64,000 nt of DNA, taken from NCBI RefSeq assembly GCF_003351785.1, contig NZ_CP031230.1, forward strand, positions 2,650,501 to 2,714,500, written 5' to 3'. The notes below the pieces were generated by a model. The model ran no database searches and had not been told where the DNA came from. It worked only from the letters and a program-made list of their open reading frames with translations. The stretch comes from Sporosarcina sp. PTS2304 (lineage in GTDB: Bacteria > Bacillota > Bacilli > Bacillales_A > Planococcaceae). Shown here piece by piece: positions 46,464 through 55,196 of the stretch. Position numbers and translations under genes: made by a program. Numbering within the stretch: the stretch's first letter is position 1; each line of letters starts with the position of its first letter.

Positions 46464-46509
46464 TTTATACATTATAATTTCACATGTGTCAATAATAATT
46501 CCACATGTG
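46464..46509 (-). promoter_or_regulatory. Promoter with paired CACATGTG operators
   Basis: On the minus strand TTGACA (46492-46487), a 17-base spacer and TATAAA (46469-46464). Two CACATGTG palindromes (46481-46488 and 46502-46509), 21 bases apart, flank and overlap the -35 box, each followed by GAATTAT or AAATTAT. This suggests two turns of a DNA-bound regulator controlling the gene at 45817-46410. Confidence 0.65.
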
Positions 46510-46742
46510 ATTTGAGGTGTACAACAAAGTATAAAGAGATGCGGCAATAGAAAAGAATTGCATTGCACTGATTAAGGACTATATTTAAGTACTATTCCAC
46601 GACGAAAAGGGTAGCTTTTTGAACCACCCTCCATAACTGTTGTCACAAAGCTTTATTTTGTCTCCTCAGATTATGAACCTCTGTGAAGCTCGACGAACAT
46701 TATTGATAACTTGAACGTTACGGATTAGTTCGTCTTGTCGAC

Positions 46743-47038
46743 CTAAGTAACGTTACTAATCGTCATATCCTCTGTTATATCGGTTTTAACCAACGATACG
46801 GAAACGGACGTTGGTTCATTCACCGTATCATTAGGAAACCCATGACCAGCGACAACATCCTTAGCATCCTCAATCAATGCTTCATCTGAGGTAGTGCATA
46901 CAAGTCTTCACTTGTGAAATTTCTGTTCTTACCATCGTTACGCTGAAAGACGCATCCATGCTTATCTAATTCAATAAAGTATTTGCGTACCGTAACGGTC
47001 TCTAATCCCAACCGTTTGGCTATTTCACTGGTTTTCAT
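46743..47038 (-). pseudogene. HTH regulator, frameshifted (copy 2)
   Basis: An ATG at 47038 gives MKTSEIAKRLGLETVTVRKYFIELDKHGCVFQRNDGKNRNFTSEDLYAL. The frame then breaks near 46890, but the other frame continues SDEALIEDAKDVVAGHGFPNDTVNEPTSVSVS. The N-terminus is an HTH like that of the DUF3967 protein at 44.7 kb. It is divergent from parA copy 2. Confidence 0.7.
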
Positions 47039-47100
47039 ACTTATTTAACGCTACAGAAGTATTTCCCTTCAATGAGATAGCTTTCTGTGAGCAATTATAT

Positions 47101-47157
47101 AAAAAGTAGAAATTTGAAAAGAAGTATTTTGCAAAGTGTTTTTCATTAAGTTATACT
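47101..47157 (+). promoter_or_regulatory. Promoter of parA copy 2 with adjacent half-site
   Basis: TTGCAA (47129-47134), a 17-base spacer and TATACT (47152-47157). Just upstream, AAAAAGTAGAAATTT (47101-47115) is the left half of the AAGTAGAAATTTCTACTT palindrome, suggesting autoregulation by the partition proteins. Confidence 0.6.
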
Positions 47158-47206
47158 TGATACATAGATTATGAACTTGATAACGTGATTTGAAGGAGAT
47201 GAAATA

Positions 47207-48013
47207 ATGGCAATTACAATCGTGGTAGGGAATTTTAAAGGTGGCGTTGGAAAAACGAAAGTCTCGGTCATGGCAAGTTGGGAGTTAGCTTTTGACCGCA
47301 ATAAAAAGGTGCTGCTTGTCGATATGGATCCACAAGGCAATGCCAGTACATTAATTGCGCGTTCCACAGGGGTCACTGAAATCAATACTAGTATTTTCGA
47401 AGGTTTTCAAAACGGCTCATTAAAGGAATGTATCGTCAAAATGACAGACAATCTGCATGTGATTCCTGCACAAGTGTCCTTTAAAAATTTTCCGAAATTC
47501 TTATATGCCAATATAAAAGAAGAAATTGATCAGGTGTCTTATTTAAAGAAGCTTCTGGATCCAATTCGTGACGACTATGACTACATATTCATTGATGTTC
47601 CACCGACAATCAGTGACTTCTCTGATAACGCGATGATGGCTGCTGATTATGTATTAATCATCCTGCAAGCGCAAGAGCTATCATTGGAAGGCGCTGAAAC
47701 ATATATCAAGTATCTGCAATTCATGGCAGATAACTATGACGCAGATATTCAAGTTGCCGGTGTTCTTCCTGTTCTGCTTCGTCCAGGTGGGCGTGTCGAT
47801 ATTTCTACGCTCGAACGTGCAAGAGAGATGTTCGGCAGTGATAACGTCATGGACAGTGTCATCAAGCACTTAGAACGGCTTAAAGCGTGGGACGTCACAG
47901 GAATTACGAATAATGATATGCATGACCGCAAAGCCCACCAGGTTTTCTTAGATGTCATTGACGAGTTGGAAGCGAAACTGGCCCAATTCGAGGAGGCTGG
48001 TAAGTATGAGTAA
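47207..48013 (+). CDS. ParA-type partition ATPase, copy 2 (intact)
   Basis: A 268-aa Walker-type ATPase: MAITIVVGNFKGGVGKTKVSVMASWELAF holds the deviant Walker A motif with signature lysine (KGGVGKTK), LLVDMDPQGNAS the A' motif, and YDYIFIDVPPTISDFSDNAMMAADYVL Walker B. It would segregate a plasmid or element along the nucleoid with its centromere-binding partner, encoded next (overlap at 48006). GAAGGAG precedes the ATG. The whole module is duplicated at 26-28 kb. Confidence 0.92.
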   Translation: MAITIVVGNFKGGVGKTKVSVMASWELAFDRNKKVLLVDMDPQGNASTLIARSTGVTEINTSIFEGFQNGSLKECIVKMTDNLHVIPAQVSFKNFPKFLYANIKEEIDQVSYLKKLLDPIRDDYDYIFIDVPPTISDFSDNAMMAADYVLIILQAQELSLEGAETYIKYLQFMADNYDADIQVAGVLPVLLRPGGRVDISTLERAREMFGSDNVMDSVIKHLERLKAWDVTGITNNDMHDRKAHQVFLDVIDELEAKLAQFEEAGKYE

Positions 48014-48407
48014 TGAAAAAGGTGGATTAATCAAAAAGAAAAAGAAGCCGACAATCATGAAGCCGTCCGTCCCTGTAAAGAAAAATGATATGGACTTCGG
48101 CTATACAGAGCCACACAAGCAAGAAGAGCCTGTTTCTGTTAAGCCGACAGCAAAACCTGAAGCAACAAAAATTGCCCCTCCTACACCTCGCAAAAAATTA
48201 GGTGTCGGCAAGACAAATAGTACCAAAAGCTTAAAAGTCCCTACATTGATTCACAGTGAATTGAATTTACTCGGATCCTTTATGGACGAGCATAAGACGT
48301 ACGTTATTCTTCAAAATTTGATTGATAGCTATGTGAAAAACGAGCTGACCGATCGCCAGCAACGACAGTTTGACTTTATGGTTGAGGCATTTTTTGAGGA
48401 TAAATAA
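48006..48407 (+). CDS. Small ParB-like partition protein, copy 2
   Basis: A 133-aa protein with Lys-rich N-terminus, Pro-rich linker and helical C-terminal domain, differing from copy 1 mainly in the linker (KNDMDFGYTEPHKQEEPVS). The C-terminal 60 residues are identical between the copies, consistent with conserved DNA and partner contacts. The ATG lies within the last codons of parA, with GAGGAGG upstream. The role is inferred from position and fold pattern. Confidence 0.67.
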   Translation: MSNEKGGLIKKKKKPTIMKPSVPVKKNDMDFGYTEPHKQEEPVSVKPTAKPEATKIAPPTPRKKLGVGKTNSTKSLKVPTLIHSELNLLGSFMDEHKTYVILQNLIDSYVKNELTDRQQRQFDFMVEAFFEDK

Positions 48408-48425
48408 CAAAATAATACTTATCAA

Positions 48426-48443
48426 AAGTAGAAATTTCTACTT
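48426..48443. promoter_or_regulatory. Palindromic site AAGTAGAAATTTCTACTT, copy 2
   Basis: Identical to 27274-27291 and at the same distance (19 bases) from the ParB-like stop. Confidence 0.6.
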
Positions 48444-48467
48444 CCTCGAGATATCAAGACATAAAAA

Positions 48468-48501
48468 AAGAACGCGTGTACCAAGCGACACGGGTTCTTT
48501 T
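48468..48501 (+). terminator. Terminator of the partition genes, copy 2
   Basis: AAGAAC.CGTGT pairs with ACACG.GTTCTT, followed by TTA. Its left arm sequence recurs about 43 bases later (ACGCGTGTACCAAGCGACACG); copy 1 has only one such repeat and no terminator. Confidence 0.7.
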
Positions 48502-48614
48502 ATCGGATACGCTAACGCGTGTACCAAGCGACACGAGTTAAGCGTTTCGTTATTAGTTTGTATTCCCATTATGTCAAAAAGATATACATTTTGTCAAGAA
48601 GAACGGAGGCGACA

Positions 48615-49436
48615 ATGACAATGCAACAGGAAACACCTCATTTACTTATTTGCTTTGATGAAAGTGGCAAGCAAAGCCGCGATCCTATTCAGTTAATGGG
48701 CGCATTTTCAATTCCTACAACTATTTATATGCACCCACAATATAAAGATTTACATCTATTAAATAAAGAGTATACGCTGCACTGGAAAGAGTATGGAGGC
48801 GATGGAAAAGATCGAAAAGGCATTGAAAAGCTATTTCAACACGCTCTCCCATTAGCCGAGTACATGAATTTCAACTTTATCCGTTATTCAAGGTCCGTAT
48901 TGGCTGAACAAGCCAACGTATTTATTGATATTTACGAATCTAAGCAAGTCACTGTCGATAATACCGTTTATGCAAAGTTACCTGAGCGGATTTGCTACGG
49001 TTTGCTTAGAGGTTATGGCGAGCATAATCATGTGCAAGCAACTATCCTAATTGAAGACGCATCTGAATACCGCTCCAGGGAATTGGATCAAACGATTAAA
49101 AACTCATTAAATATCCATTCCTTATATCGTGGGGAAGATTTTGTTATTAGAGAATGTGATTATCGCAGCAAGGGACAAGAAATCGGCATCGAGATCATTG
49201 ACATTTTACTCGGGATTGTTGGACTAATTATTGATAATCCATCTGCTACATCTAACAAGAAAAAAGCCAAGGTACATTTAGTGCTGAAGCTCTTAAAAGA
49301 AAACAAATTGCAGCCTTTCCTCAAAAACCTTCGTTTGTTTGAACTTCAACAGTCCAATCAGCTGAAAGAAGCTACCATTGAAGCAAGCATTAAGTTATTC
49401 ATCTCGAAAAACTATGACTTATTTAATTCGCTATGA
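48615..49436 (+). CDS. DUF3800-family protein, copy 2
   Basis: A 273-aa protein with the DESG motif near the N-terminus (LLICFDESGKQS), nearly identical to 27420-28241; the scattered differences are conservative (for example IESKQVT for LESKQVI-type positions). Both copies being intact, while the flanking HTH genes are broken, suggests selection on this gene. GGAGGCGACA precedes the ATG. Activity unknown; a nuclease-like RNase H fold is suspected for the family. Confidence 0.82.
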   Translation: MTMQQETPHLLICFDESGKQSRDPIQLMGAFSIPTTIYMHPQYKDLHLLNKEYTLHWKEYGGDGKDRKGIEKLFQHALPLAEYMNFNFIRYSRSVLAEQANVFIDIYESKQVTVDNTVYAKLPERICYGLLRGYGEHNHVQATILIEDASEYRSRELDQTIKNSLNIHSLYRGEDFVIRECDYRSKGQEIGIEIIDILLGIVGLIIDNPSATSNKKKAKVHLVLKLLKENKLQPFLKNLRLFELQQSNQLKEATIEASIKLFISKNYDLFNSL

Positions 49437-49587
49437 CCCAGATGACGATTGTATGATCTCAAAATAATTTGAAAAGCAGTGTGACAAACTGCAATGTCTA
49501 GGATTCTTTTATCGAATCTATCATTTGTTTAATGAGCTGTTATAGATTGTCTATCACTATTACTTTACCTAACAAATTATACTTAGA

Positions 49588-49637
49588 AAAACCGCGTGAA
49601 ACCAATTTGTAAACTAGGTTTCACACGGTTTTTAATT
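49588..49637. terminator. Bidirectional terminator
   Basis: AAAACCGCGTGAAACC pairs with GGTTTCAC.CGGTTTT, then TAATT. It resembles the terminator at 45717-45766. Confidence 0.75.
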
Positions 49638-49710
49638 ATAGCCATCTTAATTTGCTACACTCAGCTTTCTACTTGTATCCAAGCCTTTTCAAAAGACTTT
49701 TCTCTCTCCA

Positions 49711-50567
49711 TTAGAACTGTTCCGTTACATCATATTCATATCTAATATCTGCACTAACTTTTGTCATAGTTGATTTTCCTGAAGCTTTTGCATTGTATTT
49801 AAAACTCCACTTTTTAGCAACAAGGAATTGATTTTGTAAAGAAATATCATATGAACCACTAGTTGCAGAAACAGCGGTTGCTGTATTCCAAACATTGTTT
49901 TGGTTGGACATCAATTTGTGTGTTACAATTCCTTGATTTGGTGTTTGAGTGCTAGCCGTTTTAATAGATTTTACAATTGCGCCTTTGGGAATTGTATTGT
50001 TACCAGTTAAGTCCATTGTAATAACAGAAGAATCAACTCCTGCTGGATTCAAAGAAGTATTACCTGTATTTGTAGCTGTTCCAGTAAAATTGAAACTTCC
50101 ACTACCAGATTTAATACGGTCCTGAATTGATACAGTGAAGTACATATCCCCTGTATACGTACCACGAGAAACTTTCACATAATAAGTTTCCGTAGTTGAA
50201 GTGACATCACCAGTCTTTGCAAAAATAAAAGGTGTAAGTGAGCTAGGATTAATAACTCTTGTCCCTATATCAGAAAATCCTGGCGCATATACTTCTATTT
50301 TCATACCCGTATATTGCTTATCATACGAACCTCTTACATAAACTCGTTCACCCTTATTTATAGTGAACTTATAATACGCTTCATATTCACCTTCAGGTAA
50401 GATCGTTGTATTTGGAGTACTATATTTCCAATACCCCATTACATTTGCTGTTCCGGGACTGTTATTCCCCGTGATTGCAGCTGCTTCTGCTGAACTTGGC
50501 GCCACCAAACTAACTACAAATAACAATAAGAATACTGGCAATAAAAAATGCTTTAAAGTTTTTTCAA
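49711..50567 (-). pseudogene. Secreted beta-rich protein with a 1-base frameshift at the start
   Basis: The main frame (276 aa from 50541) begins inside a signal peptide (LLPVFLLLFVVSLVAPSSAEA) and continues as a beta-rich exoprotein (GSYDKQYTGMKIEVYAPGF, YYVKVSRGTYTGDMYFTVSIQD, GSGSFNFTGTATNTGN). A TTG at 50567, with GAGGTGG upstream, would give MKKTLKHFLLPVFLLL if the run of six A at 50564-50559 had one more A. Either the gene is inactivated, or the sequence has a homopolymer error. Function unknown. Confidence 0.65.
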
Positions 50568-50690
50568 AATTATCTCAACCACCTCGTTATAATTACTATA
50601 TCGTCACTTAAACTACTAATTGTAGGTTTAATGCCGATAAAAGTAATAACCACTATTTTTTCTCAAATATTATATACGAGGAGGAGCAAC

Positions 50691-51626
50691 ATGAATATTA
50701 CAGGAAACAATTCAATACTTACAAATGCTCAAAGCCAAGTTCAAAGTAAAAACATTTCCAAGAACAACGATCAAACTACCATTCAAAGCACGAATGATAT
50801 GACAACTGAATCTGATCGTCGAATGAAAATATTAGACGAAAAGTACAGTAAAATTAATGAGCAAAATAAAAGATTTGAAAATCCACATAACCATATATTT
50901 GATAAATATCGCAACAAAGATTCTCCTTATTTCAGAAGTGACTTGACAAAAAAGGAAAGAGAAGCTGCTTATAGCATGGAAATGAGCTGGGCAAACAGTG
51001 GAACTGGAGGTCAATATAACTTCAATGACGCTGCCTTCCGTAATGAACGGCCATACGATCCTACACAAGAAAGCGCAGAGCGAAAAGTGTTTAATCGACA
51101 AAAAGTCAATGGACAATTACAGGATTTATTTTCAACAAACGGAATCAATATTCCTCTTAACACAAATTTACGATTTACAATAGACCCCGATAATTTCAAG
51201 CTAACAGTGAATAGATCAGAAGATGAAACACTGGTGAGTCAACTGGAAAATTTATTAAATACAAACAACAATGCAAGAGAATTATTTTTCCATATAATGA
51301 AAAGCAGATCCGACGACTCTACCCAGTTCACGCCGAAAAGCCTTGAAAAGTTTCGGCTTGTCAATCAAATAAAAACAGTTACAGGGTATGATTTAAAAGA
51401 ATTGGAGCTTGTTGACGATAAATTTATAACAAAAAGCGGCACGGACATTTTTGAGATATACAAAGAACAACTCCTTAAAAATCCGTACACAGCAAAACAT
51501 GCCAACATAGCAGCTTCGCATTATGGTTCTCAATTGCATGAACTTGCAAAGAATGGTTTTGATTCTATCCCAGACTTAATTTTGTCTATTGACTATAAAA
51601 ACGGATCTTTAAACGATATAGACTAA
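50691..51626 (+). CDS. DUF4885-like protein
   Basis: A 311-aa protein without signal peptide. It opens MNITGNNSILTNAQSQVQSKN (Asn/Gln/Ser-rich) and has a mainly helical body with SDRRMKILDEKYSKINEQNKRFENPHNHIFDKYRNKDSPYF and later FRFTIDPDNFKLTVN-like strands. The layout matches DUF4885 proteins of Bacillus, whose function is unknown. GAGGAGGAG precedes the ATG at 50691. It diverges from the secreted-protein gene. Confidence 0.6.
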   Translation: MNITGNNSILTNAQSQVQSKNISKNNDQTTIQSTNDMTTESDRRMKILDEKYSKINEQNKRFENPHNHIFDKYRNKDSPYFRSDLTKKEREAAYSMEMSWANSGTGGQYNFNDAAFRNERPYDPTQESAERKVFNRQKVNGQLQDLFSTNGINIPLNTNLRFTIDPDNFKLTVNRSEDETLVSQLENLLNTNNNARELFFHIMKSRSDDSTQFTPKSLEKFRLVNQIKTVTGYDLKELELVDDKFITKSGTDIFEIYKEQLLKNPYTAKHANIAASHYGSQLHELAKNGFDSIPDLILSIDYKNGSLNDID

Positions 51627-51758
51627 ATTGAAATATGAAATTCCATTTCTGAAGCTTATTTATAGGGTTAACCATATATTAAACTGTATCATCCAAAGAT
51701 ACGGAATCCTTAATTGAAAGATTGAATGTTTATAAAACCACCGTTATATAGACAATTT

Positions 51759-51803
51759 AAACCACCTTCTTAAATCAATGTTTGAGAAGATGGTTTTTTA
51801 TTG
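51759..51803 (+). terminator. Intrinsic terminator
   Basis: AAACCACCTTCTT pairs with GAGAAGATGGTTT, followed by TTTTATTG. Confidence 0.8.
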
Positions 51804-51870
51804 TTTTTGTCTATTTACTCGTCTATACTGAATGTTATATAAAACGCACGGGTGTAGACAAGAAGGAGGA
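51804..51870. promoter_or_regulatory. Possible res-like site before the resolvase
   Basis: TTTGTCTATTTACTCGTCTATAC and further TGTAGACAAG contain facing GTCTA/TAGAC elements as in resolvase subsites; promoter elements would overlap here. Confidence 0.35.
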
Positions 51871-51876
51871 ATTTCC

Positions 51877-52440
51877 ATGAGTAGAATTATCGGCTATGCG
51901 CGTGTCAGTACCGAAGATCAAAATTTGGACCTTCAAAAGATTGCTATTGAAAAGTATGCCAAGGAGCAAGATATGGATCTCCTTTTATATGTCGAGAAGA
52001 TTTCAACCCGCAAAAGAGATCGCACCGAATTAAATTATGCCCTTAAAGCTGCTGCTCCTGGCGATCGTTTTGTTGTCTACAAACTAGACAGGCTTGCTCG
52101 TAGTACCAAAGAGCTTTATCAATTAACTGACGAAATGGCAAAGCGTCAGGTGGATTTTGTTAGCATTCAGGATAGCTTTGACACAACTACTCCAACTGGA
52201 CGTGCCATGTTTGGGATGCTTGCCGAGTTCGAGCGCGATATTATCCAACAGCGGACAAGAGCTGGGCTGGAAGCTGCGCGTAGACGTGGGCGCGTCGGGG
52301 GACGTCCTGCAATAGATGTTGACACAAAACGCCGTATTGTAAAATTGTTTAACAGTGGCGAAAGTGCCTCAGATATCGCGAAAGAGTATGGAATTGGACG
52401 TAGTACGGTTTATAAGATTATGAAAGAAAGTGAAAAGTGA
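51877..52440 (+). CDS. Serine resolvase/invertase family recombinase
   Basis: A 187-aa small serine recombinase. The catalytic serine is in GYARVSTEDQNL (about residue 10). YKLDRLARSTKELYQL carries the conserved Arg pair, and LAEFERDIIQQRTRAGLEAARRRGRVGGRPA leads to the C-terminal HTH (SASDIAKEYGIGRSTVYKIMKE). AGGAGG stands before the ATG. It may resolve Tn3 cointegrates, but it lies 10 kb from the Tn3 transposase, so the link is uncertain. Confidence 0.92.
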   Translation: MSRIIGYARVSTEDQNLDLQKIAIEKYAKEQDMDLLLYVEKISTRKRDRTELNYALKAAAPGDRFVVYKLDRLARSTKELYQLTDEMAKRQVDFVSIQDSFDTTTPTGRAMFGMLAEFERDIIQQRTRAGLEAARRRGRVGGRPAIDVDTKRRIVKLFNSGESASDIAKEYGIGRSTVYKIMKESEK

Positions 52441-52652
52441 TCTTCGCACCAATATTTCCCATACAATGACATATTATTAAAATGCTTAAGGGTACTATGA
52501 TAATAAATGTAAACAAAATTGAAATTTAACTAACATTAGAATCGATTTCATAGTTGCTCTTTTTCAAATACACAGCAAGGCGAAACTTGCCTAATTCACT
52601 TCCTTTATTTCACCTTACTTTCTGCGAATAAGTATGGTCAATTTAAAATTCC
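52441..52652. other. Intergenic, nothing recognised
   Basis: No open frame with RBS and no strong hairpin seen. Confidence 0.4.
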
Positions 52653-52850
52653 TTAAGTATTTCCACGCTGTCCAAGAACTTCCTGTAACCATAAGGTCTT
52701 TATCAATAGGCCCCAGCTGCATACCATGGTTCTCCAACTTCCAGTTTGTGTTATGTCGAACTTACTCGGAAACCGCATTCCGGAAATGGCCAGTCTTGAA
52801 CTAATGGCTGCTAATTGATTCTTCAAAATAAAATTCAAGTATTTTACCAA
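52653..52850 (-). CDS. Small ORF of doubtful status
   Basis: A 65-aa frame (VKYLNFILKNQLAAISSRLAISGMRFPSKFDITQTGSW..LWLQEVLGQRGNT). A good GGAGG lies upstream, but the ATG that fits it is in another frame, so either a TTG is used or the gene carries a frameshift near its start. No family recognised. Confidence 0.3.
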   Translation of the reverse strand: MVKYLNFILKNQLAAISSRLAISGMRFPSKFDITQTGSWRTMVCSWGLLIKTLWLQEVLGQRGNT

Positions 52851-53060
52851 TAACCATGAAAAAACCTCCTATATAATAAGATTGCCATGCTCGTACGCAT
52901 GTAATTCATTATACAGAAGGTGATTTAATTAGTAGAGTGAATTACATGTGCACATTCAATGGCCTTATCGTTTGCATTGAGAGGCTCAAAACTTCGCAGA
53001 GGAAGCTCCATTCGTATGCAATAATCACACTCTTTATATAGAGGTAGGTCGGATCTTGTT

Positions 53061-53405
53061 TTATTGCGGTATACCGTATCCTCCCTGTTCCAGTCGCAAC
53101 CTAACTTCCTGATGCAATACATCTTCAAACAATATTTTTTTAAATTTTTTTTCTATCTTCTTGTTAACTTTCAATAGGTCTACTTCAAGAACATTATTTA
53201 TTTCATCAGGTCCCAGCATCGTTATAATAATGCCTTCCATTTTCAATTCATTTCGGTTGCTTTTATTGTACTCACTTAATAATTTTGCAGCGGTTACTGC
53301 ATCCATATATTCTTTTTCTGTTTCTGTTTCTGTTTTTTCATTACAAGCTGTTAGTACTAATACAAGCAGACATACAAATAATAGTTTGAAATAGCTTGAG
53401 TTCAT
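53061..53405 (-). CDS. Small lipoprotein
   Basis: A protein of about 114 aa with a signal peptide and lipobox (LVLVLTAC), an acidic linker rich in TETE, and an alpha/beta domain (AVTAAKLLSEYNKSNRNELKMEGIIITMLGPDEINNVLEVDLLKVNKKIEKKFKKI). The coding end may be frameshifted, because a second open frame continues at 52925-53128. Function unknown. It sits downstream of the protease gene's end on the same strand. Confidence 0.55.
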   Translation of the reverse strand: MNSSYFKLLFVCLLVLVLTACNEKTETETEKEYMDAVTAAKLLSEYNKSNRNELKMEGIIITMLGPDEINNVLEVDLLKVNKKIEKKFKKILFEDVLHQEVRLRLEQGGYGIPQ

Positions 53406-53466
53406 TTTACTCAATCCAATTCTATTTTATAGTTAATAAAAATTTCGATCCTTTACTTTAATTCAG

Positions 53467-54678
53467 TTAATTTTTTACATTGCCGTCTTTGGAATATAAT
53501 GGTCTTGATAAATTTAGTTCTGTTAAGATGATGTCCACTGGGCTATAATACGCTCTGCTTCCTTTCGCTCCTACATGTATTCCAAGTAGTTGTACGTAAC
53601 CACTTGAATTAATTTTACCCGTTACCGGTCCCCCACTATCACCGCTTGCAGACTTATACGTCGCTTCAATCAACATAGTCATACCGCCTGAATTATATTT
53701 ATAATTCGACGAAAAATACACCTCTTTTTGTCGACTGGTAATGGTTCCCGTAGTCACGTTCGTGCTTATGCCATGTTGCATAATTTCTGCGCCAACAGGC
53801 ATGTTCGCCCAACCATAATGTGCATTAATTCTATACCCACCATAAATGGTACCGCTCACTATTTTTCCTGAACTTGTTCTTACGTAAGCGGCATCACTCT
53901 TTCTATTAGTCAGTCTGTCCGTTGTTACTTGTCCAACCCCGCCGCCTTGGGATACCCAAGTACCCACTCCTTTCACCGGATGCCCCGACATAACAAATCC
54001 ATATTTACCAGTCGTATCTATAACTCCAAATCCTAGTGTACTTTCTTCAGTATTTCCCTGGGGGTTTGGACTTGTTATCCGGATTCCTCCTAATTTCTCG
54101 TCTTGGTTTGAATCTGTTCTGGCTTGTGTGGTCAAAGGTTCTTCCTCAATAAAAATAATGTCTTCAGCGTCAATTTGCATTCTTTCAAAAAGTTCTTCTT
54201 ATCCTTTTTGAAGATTAAAGTTTCTCATAGACGTTGAATAGGAATCAGGTTGAAGACCTATAACGAGTTTGTTCTCTTTTTCACTAATGTCAAGCGAGGT
54301 AATATTATATTTTCCATTCACCTCTTTTTTAAAAATCTCCTTTGCGTTCTCCAGTACCTCGAATGAGTATTTTACATTGTAGAATTTTATAGGTAGATTG
54401 CCAGCAAGACTGCTTATTACTTCTTTTGTTTGCTCTTTATTTTCAGGAACCAATCCAACATTTAATGTATTACTTTCATCAATATAAGCGCCCGCGTACT
54501 TGATTTCTTGTTTTCCGTCTAAATAGTTCATTATTTTTTGGTAAAGTTCGATTGCTCTAGTGTTATCTTCATTCGCTAAGTATAGCTCCGAATTTGCGCT
54601 GGATTCTTTAGGCAACATATATACCATCATGCCGAAAAGCATTGAAAGCGCGGTAACTTTCAAAATTAATTTAAACAA
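53467..54678 (-). pseudogene. Streptogrisin-like S1 serine protease precursor split by an in-frame TAA
   Basis: Read as one frame: signal peptide and propeptide (MFKLILKVTALSMLFGMMVYM..MRNFNLQKG), a TAA at 54201-54199, then EELFERMQIDAEDIIFIEEEPLTTQ and the protease domain. The domain shows catalytic His in VMSGHPVKG, Asp in KSDAAYVRT and Ser in SGDSGGPV. The frame is otherwise unbroken, so a single base change separates prodomain and catalytic part. The catalytic part has its own ATG (54180) but no signal peptide. Confidence 0.82.
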
Positions 54679-54725
54679 GTTATTACCTCCTGATATTGAA
54701 TTATTTTCCTAACTTATAAATTACA

Positions 54726-54770
54726 AGAAGTTAGATACTTATCTCAAGTATCTAACTTCTTAATTTTTCA
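54726..54770 (+). terminator. Strong hairpin upstream of the protease gene
   Basis: AAGAAGTTAGATACTT pairs perfectly with AAGTATCTAACTTCTT and is followed by AATTTTT on the plus strand, although no plus-strand gene precedes it. Confidence 0.65.
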
Positions 54771-55196
54771 ACAGATTTATACAAATGAATAAAAGACTAT
54801 ATCTATAACGGTTTCATATGCTAAAAGTAACACAAAAAAGAAAGGAAGATTAGCCGACTGATTGATGAGAAGGTATAATTGACTTTTATCAACTTTCTGA
54901 ATTGATCAATGTTTTATCTTCGAGTGAACAGGGGGATAGTTCTTTTTCGCCTATACAGTGTTTTATAATTCAATTGATGTAATTACGCAGTGTATTTATT
55001 GCTTAGAAAGGAGCTATTTTGAAATGCAAAATAACACTTCATGCAGGTGTGATTTATCATCCAAAGTGACAAATTTACTTCTACTATAGATCCAAATCAC
55101 ATCAAATTAATCCATAATTATCCACTAGATAGCCAGTATTAATTGATCAAATTCTGCCATTCGCTCATCGAACAACTTCCTATTGTCTGATTTCAA
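54771..55196. other. Intergenic, nothing recognised
   Basis: About 425 bases without a supported ORF. A GGAGC-preceded short frame near 55010-55070 ends quickly. Confidence 0.4.

Noticed and set aside
52925..53128. 67-aa minus-strand ORF with four cysteines
   Set aside because: It overlaps the end of the small lipoprotein gene in another frame and has no RBS; it may be a frameshifted continuation but this cannot be decided.
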